From assembly GCA_036380925.1 (NCBI GenBank), contig DASVDW010000143.1, positions 1 to 35,197 of the forward strand: DNA of 35,197 nucleotides. The letters are read 5' to 3'. Made by a program: the position numbers and the translations under genes. Below the pieces are notes generated by a model. It did not search any database. It was given only the letters and a program-made list of their open reading frames with translations, and was not told the DNA's origin. Positions 1 to 7,122 of the stretch are shown here, piece after piece. Source of the DNA: JAICLV01 sp036380925 (GTDB lineage Bacteria; Actinomycetota; Actinomycetes; Acidothermales; Acidothermaceae). Numbering within the stretch: position 1 is the stretch's first letter; each line of letters begins with the position of its first letter.

Positions 1-263
1 GAGACGCCGGTGAAGCCCGGATCGATGTCACCTGAGGCGACGCTTAGCCCGGACGACGCGTGGTGTGAGGTGCTGCTGAGCGTCGCGGGAATGACCGCGG
101 CCGCGCACACCACCGCCACCACACCGAACATCGCGCCGCCAACCCGAATCTGCGCGCGACGTCGGGCGCCACGTGCCACTCGAGCGAACAAGTCCGGCGC
201 GTCAACGTCGTCCGGTTCAAGGGAATGCATCGCGCGCCGCACGCGCTCGTCGTCCGGGATCAT
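1..263 (-). CDS. Membrane-anchored protein of unknown function, partial (sigma-factor partner)
   Basis: The minus strand opens with ATG at 263-261, overlapping the sigma factor stop as ATGA, and stays open to the window edge (about 87 codons seen). The visible part begins MIPDDERVRRAMHSLEPDD, has a basic stretch (ARGARRRAQ) and then one hydrophobic segment at about residues 43-63, followed by a Ser/His-rich stretch. This is the layout of a type II membrane protein with a short cytosolic N-terminus. Genes placed like this behind SigE-family ECF factors often encode membrane anti-sigma factors or small unknown proteins. No zinc-binding HxxxCxxC motif appears in the visible part, so a ZAS-type anti-sigma factor is not supported. 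Function beyond probable partnership with the sigma factor is not known. Confidence 0.75.
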   Translation of the reverse strand, partial: MIPDDERVRRAMHSLEPDDVDAPDLFARVARGARRRAQIRVGGAMFGVVAVVCAAAVIPATLSSTSHHASSGLSVASGDIDPGFTGV

Positions 264-763
264 CTGCCTGCCTCCGTAACCCGTGGGTCGGCCGACAACC
301 GCAGCCGCGCCAACGCTTTCGACGTCTGACTCTTGACCGTGCCGACCGAGCAACCCAACGCCTCCGCGGTGGCCGCTTCGCTGAGGTCTTCGTAAAACCG
401 CAGCACCACAACGGCTTTCTGCCGCGGTGTCAGCGACGGCAGCAGCCGCCGCAACGCGTCGGCGAGGTCGGCCTCGGCGAACGCGTCAGGCGCTGCCACA
501 TCGGGCAGCTCCGACGTCGGAGTCTCGCCCCGCCACTTGCGCCGCCACCACGTGGAGTAGGTGTTGACCAGCACCCGGCGGACGTACGCGTCAGGCTCGC
601 CGTCGCGGACGACGCGCGACCATCGCGGCCACACTCGCTCCAACGTCGCCTGCACGAGATCCTCCGCGGTGTGCTGGTTGCCGGTCAGCATCCGCGCCGT
701 GCGCAAGAGCGCACGCTGACGCGCAGCGACGTAGTCACGAAAGCCCGGCGGCTCGTCGAACAC
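260..763 (-). CDS. ECF RNA polymerase sigma factor, SigE family
   Basis: A 167-residue sigma-70 family protein read from GTG at 763, with AGGGG five bases upstream. Region 2 lies at about residues 8-75 (FRDYVAARQRALLRTARML, then the TAEDLVQ stretch and an R-W rich helix). Region 4 lies at about 105-160, with the LTPRQKAVVVLRFYEDLSE helix and the GCSVGTVKSQTSKAL helix-turn-helix. There is no region 1 or 3, as expected for an ECF factor, and the length is typical. It directs RNA polymerase to an unknown regulon. The next gene starts inside its stop codon (ATGA), so the two are coupled and the downstream membrane protein is the likely regulator. The etfBA pair lies 76 bp upstream on the same strand. 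Confidence 0.93.
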   Translation of the reverse strand: MFDEPPGFRDYVAARQRALLRTARMLTGNQHTAEDLVQATLERVWPRWSRVVRDGEPDAYVRRVLVNTYSTWWRRKWRGETPTSELPDVAAPDAFAEADLADALRRLLPSLTPRQKAVVVLRFYEDLSEAATAEALGCSVGTVKSQTSKALARLRLSADPRVTEAGR

Positions 764-787
764 GGCACCCCTGTCTGCGCGGATCTA

Positions 788-800
788 CTGGTTACACCAG
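788..800. promoter_or_regulatory. Small perfect inverted repeat upstream of the sigma factor gene
   Basis: CTGGT-TAC-ACCAG lies 25 bases upstream of the GTG start of the ECF sigma factor, in the 76-bp gap after etfA. Arms are 5 bp with a 3-base centre. It could be an operator half-site pair; it is too short for a strong terminator. Support is only position and symmetry. Confidence 0.3.
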
Positions 801-839
801 GAGGACGCCGCGAAAGGTTGCCGGGTTGCCGCGGGGAAT

Positions 840-1799
840 TCAGCCTTTGCGCGCGTGAATCTCCGCGATCAGCTGTGGGACGACGGTGTGCAGGTCTCCG
901 ACGACGCCGAAATCGGCCAGCTCGAAGATCGGCGCCTCGGCGTCCTTGTTGATCGCGACGATCGTCTTGGCGGTCTGCATGCCGGCGCGGTGCTGGATGG
1001 CGCCGGAAATTCCGCACGCGATGTACAGCTGCGGCGCGACGGTGACGCCGGTCTGCCCGACTTGTGCGGCGTGCGGATACCAACCCGCGTCGGTCGCCGC
1101 GCGTGACGCGCCAACCGCTCCTGACAACGCGTCGGCCAATTCCTCGATGAGCGCGAACTTCTCGGCCGCTCCGACGCCGCGTCCACCCGCGACCACGACC
1201 GACGCCTCGGTCAGCCCTGGACGCCCACCTGCGCGCACCGGCGAACGCGACACCACCTTCGCGTGCCGCCCACCGTCGTCCGCGACCGGAGCTGTCTCGA
1301 CGGACGGCGAGGTCGGCGACTCCTCCGGGGTGACGCTGTTCGGCCGCACGGTGATGACCGGCGCACCCCGCGTCGCGGTGGCGTGCACCACCGTCGAGCC
1401 GCCGAAGACCGACTGCTCCACAACGACTTGCCCGTCGGACGACGTGACGTCGACCGCGTCGGTCAGCACACCGGCGTCGAGCCGCACCGCCAACCGGCCG
1501 GCGATCTCCTTGGCCTCCGGCGTCGAAGGCAGCAGCACTGCCGCCACGTCGCGAGACGACACCAACGACGCCAGCAACCCGACGACGCCGGCGGTGACGG
1601 ACGACGCGACGCGTTCGTCGTCCGCGCTGAGAACCACCGAAGCACCGTAGCCACCGAGCTTTTCGACGACGGACGGCGACGGCGCGCCGACCACGACGGC
1701 GACCGGCGTGCCGAGGCGGCGCGCGAGGGTCAACAGCTCGAGCGACACCTTCGCCACGGTGTCGTCGGCGTGCTCGATCAGAACGAGAACCTCAGGCAT
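840..1799 (-). CDS. etfA: Electron transfer flavoprotein alpha subunit
   Basis: A 319-residue protein. The N-terminal domain begins MPEVLVLIEH, typical of EtfA. The C-terminal FAD domain is well preserved: VVVAGGRGVG at about residues 203-212, then GWYPHAAQVGQTGVTV and YIACGISGAIQHRAGMQ, followed by the INKDAEAPIFELADFGVVGD segment that closes the FAD site. With EtfB it forms a soluble FAD/AMP heterodimer that passes electrons from acyl-CoA and other dehydrogenases to the quinone pool via ETF-quinone oxidoreductase. The start is ATG 1799, with AGAGGAT overlapping the etfB stop, 9 bp downstream of that gene. Length is normal. Confidence 0.96.
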   Translation of the reverse strand: MPEVLVLIEHADDTVAKVSLELLTLARRLGTPVAVVVGAPSPSVVEKLGGYGASVVLSADDERVASSVTAGVVGLLASLVSSRDVAAVLLPSTPEAKEIAGRLAVRLDAGVLTDAVDVTSSDGQVVVEQSVFGGSTVVHATATRGAPVITVRPNSVTPEESPTSPSVETAPVADDGGRHAKVVSRSPVRAGGRPGLTEASVVVAGGRGVGAAEKFALIEELADALSGAVGASRAATDAGWYPHAAQVGQTGVTVAPQLYIACGISGAIQHRAGMQTAKTIVAINKDAEAPIFELADFGVVGDLHTVVPQLIAEIHARKG

Positions 1800-1808
1800 G
1801 GCGATCCT

Positions 1809-2591
1809 CTACAAGAGTTTGCGGCTGGCGAGGAAGTCGGCGACGCGCGCGCCGGCGTCGCCCTCGTCCTTGATGACGGTTCGCTCGCCGCGCGGTGGGC
1901 GCGCGGTGGAGTCGAGCACCTTCGTCGCCGCGGCGCCAAGGCCGACGGCCGACGGGTCGATCGACAGGTCCCCTAACGAAAGCGTCGACGTGGGCTTCGA
2001 CTTCGCCGCCATGATGCCTTTGAACGAGGGATACCTGGGCTCGTTGATTTTCTCCAGCACGCTCACCACGGCTGGCAGCGTCGCCTCGACCTCTTCTTGC
2101 GCCGCGCTGGTCACCCGAGTGACCCGCAACGTCGGCCCGTCCACCGCGACCGCGCTGGCGAGCGACGCCTGCGGCACCCCGAGCCGCTCCGCGAGCATCG
2201 CCGCCATCACGCCCATGCGCGCGTCGGTCGACTCTGAGCCGAGCAAGACAAGGTCGTAGCCGATCCGCTCGATCGCCTTCGCCAAGACGAGCGACGTCGC
2301 GAGAGCGTCGCTGCCGTGCAACGCGTCGTCGACGACATGCACCGCCTCGTCAGCCCCCATCGACAGCGCCTTTCGCAACGTCTCGGCGGCGGACGCCGGG
2401 CCCATGGCGAGCACCACGACAGTGCTGCCGTCCTGAGACTCCTTTAGCCGCAAGGCTTCTTCGATGGCGTAGGTGTCGAGTTCGTCGATGACACCATCGG
2501 CTGCGGCGCGGTCGAGCGTCTGGTCGGCGGGATCGAGCCGCTTCTCAGACCAGGTGTCGGGCACCTGCTTGACGCAGACCACGATCTTCAT
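1809..2591 (-). CDS. etfB: Electron transfer flavoprotein beta subunit
   Basis: A 260-residue EtfB. The reading frame stays open far upstream, but ATG 2591 is chosen because it gives the canonical N-terminus MKIVVCVKQVPDTWSEKRLD and has a GAGGAGG ribosome site about ten bases before it. The signature segment VLLGSESTDARMGVMAAMLAERLG (in two parts, about residues 112-135) and the YPSFKGIMAAK segment near residue 190 are present; the latter matches the region that interacts with partner dehydrogenases in known EtfB proteins. It binds AMP rather than FAD in the ETF heterodimer. It is the first gene of the etfBA pair and divergent from the DUF885 gene across 85 bp. Confidence 0.96.
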   Translation of the reverse strand: MKIVVCVKQVPDTWSEKRLDPADQTLDRAAADGVIDELDTYAIEEALRLKESQDGSTVVVLAMGPASAAETLRKALSMGADEAVHVVDDALHGSDALATSLVLAKAIERIGYDLVLLGSESTDARMGVMAAMLAERLGVPQASLASAVAVDGPTLRVTRVTSAAQEEVEATLPAVVSVLEKINEPRYPSFKGIMAAKSKPTSTLSLGDLSIDPSAVGLGAAATKVLDSTARPPRGERTVIKDEGDAGARVADFLASRKLL

Positions 2592-2663
2592 GTGCGCGGC
2601 TTCCTCCTCGCGGCGTCGTGAGCGCGGCTTGATCCTGGGCCGTTTCCGGGACTCTACCCGCGA

Positions 2664-2669
2664 TAGCGT
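2664..2669 (+). promoter_or_regulatory. Candidate -10 element for a leaderless transcript of the DUF885 gene
   Basis: TAGCGT sits 7 bases before ATG 2677, the spacing expected if transcription starts at or beside the A of the start codon. There is no Shine-Dalgarno sequence in front of this ATG. A nearly identical box (TAGCGTGCCAGC against TAGCGTGCCTGC here) precedes the GTG start of the enoyl-CoA hydratase gene. No clear -35 hexamer was found. Confidence 0.45.
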
Positions 2670-2676
2670 GCCTGCC

Positions 2677-4179
2677 ATGGACCCGAGGTTGCGCGCTGTC
2701 TGTGACATGTTTCTCGCCGAGCTTCGCGAGGGGTCGGGTCTGCACGAGTACGACGGCCAGATCCAAGATCTCTCCCCGGACGGCGTGCGCGCCGGCATCG
2801 CCCGGCTCGGCGGCGAACCGCTCGCCGACGCCCACGACGAGGCGCATCTGACGGCGTTTGAAGAGCACACCAAGCTGGTGTACGGCGAGCTGGAGTTGCA
2901 CCGCCGGTTGCCCAGTGTCCATCACGCGAACTTCGACCTCTCCTGCTACGACCGCGCGTACGCGCCGGAAGCGGAGCGGGCCGCCGCGAAGCGGGCCCAT
3001 CTGACGCTGTGGCCCGAGGCCGCCGACATCGCGCTGCACGCGCTCGACGAGGTGTCGGCGCCGGTGGCCAAGTCGCTGCTTGGCGCCTTCCGCGGCCTGT
3101 CCGCAGGCCTCGACCCGGACGACGAGTTGGCGTCACGGGCGCTCGACGCGCACGGCCGGCTGATGGCGCATTTGCAGGACGCCTCCGAAAACGGCGCACC
3201 GGACGCCGCCCTCGGCGCCGAGGCGCTCGCCAAGCTGATGGGCGTCATCGAGGCGACGCCGGTCGACCTGGGCAAGCTCGCCGAGCAGGCCGACGCGGAG
3301 CGCGACCGCCTCATGGCGATGCTGCGCGAGGCGTGCGCGAAAGTCGACGCCGACGCCGATCCGCGCGACGTCGTCCAACGGCTCGTCTCACAGCACCCCA
3401 ACGCGAGCGGCATCTTGGCTCAGGCGCAAGCCCAGGTCGACGAGGTGCTCGCCTTCACCCGCGAGCACCAGCTCGCGCCCTACACCGACGGCGAGTGCCT
3501 GGTCGCCCCCGCGCCGGAGTCCCGGCGGTGGGCGATGGCGATGATGGCGTGGGCCGCCCCTGAGGAAGACGACGCGCCCTCCTTCTACTGGGTGACCCCG
3601 CCTGACGAGAGCTGGCCCGAGGACGACGTCGAGCAGTGGCTGCAGGTCTTCAGCGACGCGACGCTGCCGGCGATCACCCTGCATGAGGTGTCGCCTGGCC
3701 ACTTCGCGCACTCGCGGGCGCTGCGCCGCGCGGCCACGCCGGTGCGGCGGATCCTGATGTCGCCCAGCTTCACCGAGGGTTGGGCGCACTACGTCGAGGA
3801 GCTGTCGCTCGAGCTCGGCTTTCGCGGCGGCGACCCGGCGTTCACGGTGGGCGTCGCGATCGAGGCGCTGGTGCGAGTGACCCGGCTGGCGGCGGCGATC
3901 GGCGTGCACACCGGCGCCATGACGGTCGAGGACGCCGCCACGCGCTTTGAGCACGACGCGTTCCTCGGCGGCTCGGCGGCGCTGTCGGAGGCCCGGCGGT
4001 CGACCTTCGACCCGACCTACGGGCGTTACACCTGGGGCAAGCTGGTGATCCGCGACGCGGCCGCGTCGGCCCGGCGACGCTGGGGCGCCGACTTCTCGAT
4101 TCCGCGCTTCCACGCCGCGCTGCTCGACCTCGGCGCTCCCCCGCTCGGGCTGATCGGAACCGCCGTCGACCGCGGCTAG
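2677..4179 (+). CDS. DUF885 family protein, probable zinc-dependent hydrolase
   Basis: A 500-residue protein of the DUF885 family, whose members resemble metallopeptidases but mostly lack assigned substrates. The C-terminal half holds HEVSPGHFAH (H336, E337, H342), an HExxxGH-type metal motif, and EGWAHYVEE (E367, H371), which probably supplies further metal ligands. The N-terminal half is helical and acidic, rich in Ala, Asp and Glu. No signal peptide or membrane segment is seen, so it is likely cytosolic. ATG 2677 is chosen because homology-like sequence begins there (MDPRLRAVCDMFLAELREG) and a TAGCGT box lies just upstream; longer in-frame starts would run through the divergent etfB gene. 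It ends in a stop shared with the convergent enoyl-CoA hydratase gene. Confidence 0.85.
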   Translation: MDPRLRAVCDMFLAELREGSGLHEYDGQIQDLSPDGVRAGIARLGGEPLADAHDEAHLTAFEEHTKLVYGELELHRRLPSVHHANFDLSCYDRAYAPEAERAAAKRAHLTLWPEAADIALHALDEVSAPVAKSLLGAFRGLSAGLDPDDELASRALDAHGRLMAHLQDASENGAPDAALGAEALAKLMGVIEATPVDLGKLAEQADAERDRLMAMLREACAKVDADADPRDVVQRLVSQHPNASGILAQAQAQVDEVLAFTREHQLAPYTDGECLVAPAPESRRWAMAMMAWAAPEEDDAPSFYWVTPPDESWPEDDVEQWLQVFSDATLPAITLHEVSPGHFAHSRALRRAATPVRRILMSPSFTEGWAHYVEELSLELGFRGGDPAFTVGVAIEALVRVTRLAAAIGVHTGAMTVEDAATRFEHDAFLGGSAALSEARRSTFDPTYGRYTWGKLVIRDAAASARRRWGADFSIPRFHAALLDLGAPPLGLIGTAVDRG

Positions 4180-4961
4180 CGACCGACGAACTCGGCCTTT
4201 CCAGGCCCTTGTTCGGCGAACGAGCGCATGCCGATCAGCCGGTCCTGCGTGCCGAACAACCCGGCGAACAGTTGCCGCTCCAGCACCAACCCGTCGTCCA
4301 GGCCGACCTCGATCCCTTCATCGACGGCCCGCTTCGCCGCGGCGAGCGCCACCGACGGACCGCGCGCGAACTGCGCGGCCCATGACATCGCACGCGCCAA
4401 CAGATCCTGCGCCGGCAGCACCTCGTCGACCAGCCCGAGTCGCAGCGCCTCGTGGGCGTCGATCGTGCGCCCGGTGAAAATCAGCTCCTTCGCTCGCGAC
4501 GGACCGATCAGCCGGGGCAGCCGCTGGGTGCCACCCGCGCCCGGTATGACGCCGAGCAAGATCTCCGGCTGGCCGAGCTTGGCGTCGTCCGCGCAAAACC
4601 GCACGTCCGCGGCGAGCGCGAGCTCCAGCCCGCCGCCGAGCGCGTAACCGGTGATCGCCGCCACCACCGGTTTCGGGATCGCGGCGACCGCGTTGAACGC
4701 CGCCTGCAGCGGTAGCGCCCGCGCGACCATCTGCGGGTGGCTCATCGCCGCCATCTCCTTGACGTCGGCGCCCGCCGCGAGCGCCCGCTCACCGCCGTAG
4801 ATCACCACGGCACGGACGTCGTCGCGCCGCGCCGCCTCCTCGGCGACCAGCCGCAACTGGTCTTGCATCGCGGCGTTCATCGCGTTGACCGGCGGGCGGT
4901 CGAGTCGCAAGGTCGCGACGCCGTCCGCCACCTCGAGACGCACGTGACTGGCTTCGCTCAC
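4176..4961 (-). CDS. Enoyl-CoA hydratase/isomerase family protein
   Basis: A 261-residue crotonase-fold protein that probably hydrates trans-2-enoyl-CoA in fatty-acid beta-oxidation. The two catalytic glutamates of true hydratases are present: E113 in GYALGGGLELALAADVRF and E133 in KLGQPEILLGVIPGAGGTQR. Their 20-residue spacing equals that of the rat mitochondrial enzyme. The oxyanion-hole segment (GADVKEMA near 65-72) is also in place. The start is GTG 4961, which lacks a Shine-Dalgarno sequence but has TAGCGT six bases upstream, suggesting a leaderless transcript. The stop (TAG read on the minus strand) shares the CTAG palindrome with the stop of the convergent DUF885 gene. Exact chain-length preference cannot be told. 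Confidence 0.93.
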   Translation of the reverse strand: MSEASHVRLEVADGVATLRLDRPPVNAMNAAMQDQLRLVAEEAARRDDVRAVVIYGGERALAAGADVKEMAAMSHPQMVARALPLQAAFNAVAAIPKPVVAAITGYALGGGLELALAADVRFCADDAKLGQPEILLGVIPGAGGTQRLPRLIGPSRAKELIFTGRTIDAHEALRLGLVDEVLPAQDLLARAMSWAAQFARGPSVALAAAKRAVDEGIEVGLDDGLVLERQLFAGLFGTQDRLIGMRSFAEQGPGKAEFVGR

Positions 4962-4967
4962 GCTGGC

Positions 4968-4973
4968 ACGCTA
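4968..4973 (-). promoter_or_regulatory. Candidate -10 element for a leaderless enoyl-CoA hydratase transcript
   Basis: On the minus strand TAGCGT is followed by six bases and then the GTG start at 4961. The 12-base stretch TAGCGTGCCAGC matches the box before the DUF885 gene at 11 of 12 positions. No ribosome-binding site is seen. No -35 element was recognised. Confidence 0.45.
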
Positions 4974-5009
4974 CCCGTCGCGCCACGCCCGGCGCGATCA
5001 CCAGGCAGG

Positions 5010-7109
5010 ATGGGGCGTGTGGAGGTTTGGCCCGGGCGTTGGCGCCCGCTCGGCGCGACGCCCGACGCCAGGGGCGTCAACTTCGCGCTGTTCGCGGAGA
5101 ACGCCGAGGCGGTCGACTTATGCCTGTTCGACGAGCAGGGGTCCGAAACCCGGGTGCCGTTGCGCGAAGCGACGTACCGCATCTGGCACGGCTACCTCCC
5201 CGGCCTGCGACCCGGCGCCAGGTACGGCTTTCGGGTCGACGGTCCATTCGACCCCGCGCGCGGTCACCGGTTCAACCCGAGCAAGTTGTTGATCGACCCG
5301 TACGCGCGCGCCCTCGACGGCGACCTGGTCCTTGACGACGCGGTCTTCGGCTATCCGCCGGGGCGCGACGACACGGTCCAAGACCACCGCGACTCCGCGC
5401 GCTTCGTGCCAAAGTCCGTCGTCGTCCACGACACCTACGACTGGGGCGACGACCGGCCGCCGGCGACGCCGTGGTCCGACACGGTGATCTACGAATTGCA
5501 CGTGCGCGGCTTCACCATGCGCCACCCTGACGTGCCGCCGGAACTTCGCGGCACGTACGCCGGCCTCGCGCATCCCGCCGCGATCGAGCACCTGACCCGG
5601 CTAGGCGTCACCGCGGTCGAACTGCTGCCGGTGCATCATTTCGTCACCGAGCCGGCGGTCTCCCGACGCGGTTTGGCGAACTATTGGGGATACAACTCGC
5701 TGGGCTACTTCGCCCCGCATGCGGGGTACTCGTCGTCCGGCTCACGCGGCGAGCAGGTCAGCGAGTTCAAGCAGATGGTGCGCGCGCTGCACTCCGCAGG
5801 CCTGGAGGTCATCCTCGACGTCGTCTACAACCACACCGCCGAAGGGGACGAGACCGGGCCCACGCTCGCTTTCCGCGGAATCGACAACGTCGCCTATTAC
5901 CGGCTTCGCGACGGCCGCTTCTACGTCAACTACACCGGCACCGGCAACACCCTCGACGTCCGGCACTCCCACACGCTGCAGTTGATCACCGACTCATTGC
6001 GCTACTGGGTCACCGAGATGCACGTCGACGGGTTCCGCTTCGACCTCGCGTCGTCGCTCGCGCGTTCGATGCACGAGGTCGACAAGCTTTCGTCGTTCTT
6101 GCAGATCATCCACCAAGACCCGGTGCTCTCAGGCGTCAAACTGATCGCCGAGCCATGGGACGTCGGCGAGGGCGGCTACCAGGTCGGCGACTTCCCGCTG
6201 CTGTGGACCGAATGGAACGACCGTTTTCGAGACGCGGTAAGGGATTTCTGGATGTGCGGCATGACCGGGGTGCGCGAGCTCGGGTACCGCCTCTCCGGCT
6301 CTTCCGACCTTTATCAGGACGACGGGCGCCGGCCGTACGCGTCGATCAACTACATCACCTGCCACGACGGATTCACGCTTCGCGATCTCGTCTCGTACGA
6401 CCGCAAGCACAACGAAGCGAACGGCGAGAACAATCGCGACGGCGCAGACGACAACCACAACTGGAACTGCGGCCACGAGGGCGAAACCGACGACGAAGTC
6501 GTGCTCCGATTGCGCGACCGCGCGGTGCGCGGGATGCTCGCGACCCTGCTGGTCTCGACCGGGGTGCCGATGCTCGCGCACGGTGATGAGATCGGCCGCA
6601 CGCAGGCGGGTAACAACAACGCGTTTTGCCAAGACAACGAGATCAGCTGGCTCGACTGGGGCTCGGCGGACCTCGCGTTGCTCGAGTTCACTCGTCGGGT
6701 CATCGCGTTGCGCAACGCCCATCCGGTGCTGCGGCAGCGATTGTTCTTCACCGGCACGACGTTGCACGGCAACGGCACCAAAGACCTCGCCTGGTTCGGA
6801 CCCGACGGCGCCGAGATGACGCCGTCCGACTGGTACGACATGCGCACCCGAACGATCGGCATGTACCTGTCGGGAAAAGACATCCGCCAGGTCGGTCGGC
6901 GCGGCGAGCCGGTGTTCGACGACTCATTCTTGATCCTGCTGCACGCAGGTCTCGAGCCGACCGCGTTCAAACTGCCCGGCCCGCCGTGGGCGAATGGTTA
7001 CCAGGTCGTGGTCGACAGCAGCGCGCAACTCGACGACGCCACCGTCGACGCGGGGACGGCCTTCGACCTGCCGGCGCTGTCGCTGGTCGCGCTGCGCGCG
7101 CTCGGCTAG
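5010..7109 (+). CDS. glgX: Glycogen debranching enzyme GlgX/TreX (isoamylase type, GH13)
   Basis: A 699-residue GH13_11-type enzyme that hydrolyses alpha-1,6 branch points in glycogen-like glucans. It has an N-terminal CBM48 domain (residues 1-105; GATPDARGVNFALFAENAEA), a (beta/alpha)8 barrel and a C-terminal beta domain. Catalytic residues are D345 in DGFRFDLASS, E381 in LIAEPWDVG and D453 in ITCHDGFTL. NYWGYNSLGYFAPHAGY is the usual GlgX/TreX barrel motif. ATG 5010 is chosen; GTG 5019 with AGGATGG upstream is an equally plausible start and costs only three residues. Divergent from the enoyl-CoA hydratase gene by 48 bp and convergent with glgP by 13 bp. It probably trims limit dextrins left by GlgP. 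Confidence 0.95.
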   Translation: MGRVEVWPGRWRPLGATPDARGVNFALFAENAEAVDLCLFDEQGSETRVPLREATYRIWHGYLPGLRPGARYGFRVDGPFDPARGHRFNPSKLLIDPYARALDGDLVLDDAVFGYPPGRDDTVQDHRDSARFVPKSVVVHDTYDWGDDRPPATPWSDTVIYELHVRGFTMRHPDVPPELRGTYAGLAHPAAIEHLTRLGVTAVELLPVHHFVTEPAVSRRGLANYWGYNSLGYFAPHAGYSSSGSRGEQVSEFKQMVRALHSAGLEVILDVVYNHTAEGDETGPTLAFRGIDNVAYYRLRDGRFYVNYTGTGNTLDVRHSHTLQLITDSLRYWVTEMHVDGFRFDLASSLARSMHEVDKLSSFLQIIHQDPVLSGVKLIAEPWDVGEGGYQVGDFPLLWTEWNDRFRDAVRDFWMCGMTGVRELGYRLSGSSDLYQDDGRRPYASINYITCHDGFTLRDLVSYDRKHNEANGENNRDGADDNHNWNCGHEGETDDEVVLRLRDRAVRGMLATLLVSTGVPMLAHGDEIGRTQAGNNNAFCQDNEISWLDWGSADLALLEFTRRVIALRNAHPVLRQRLFFTGTTLHGNGTKDLAWFGPDGAEMTPSDWYDMRTRTIGMYLSGKDIRQVGRRGEPVFDDSFLILLHAGLEPTAFKLPGPPWANGYQVVVDSSAQLDDATVDAGTAFDLPALSLVALRALG

Positions 7110-7122
7110 CGGAGGCGCCGGG

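Noticed and set aside
173..952. Long plus-strand open frame opposite the sigma factor and etfA
   Set aside because: Arg/Pro-rich composition without recognisable domains; it is the antisense shadow of well-supported minus-strand genes in high-GC DNA.
7110..7122. Terminator between convergent glgX and glgP
   Set aside because: Only 13 bases separate the stops and no stable symmetric stem was found there.
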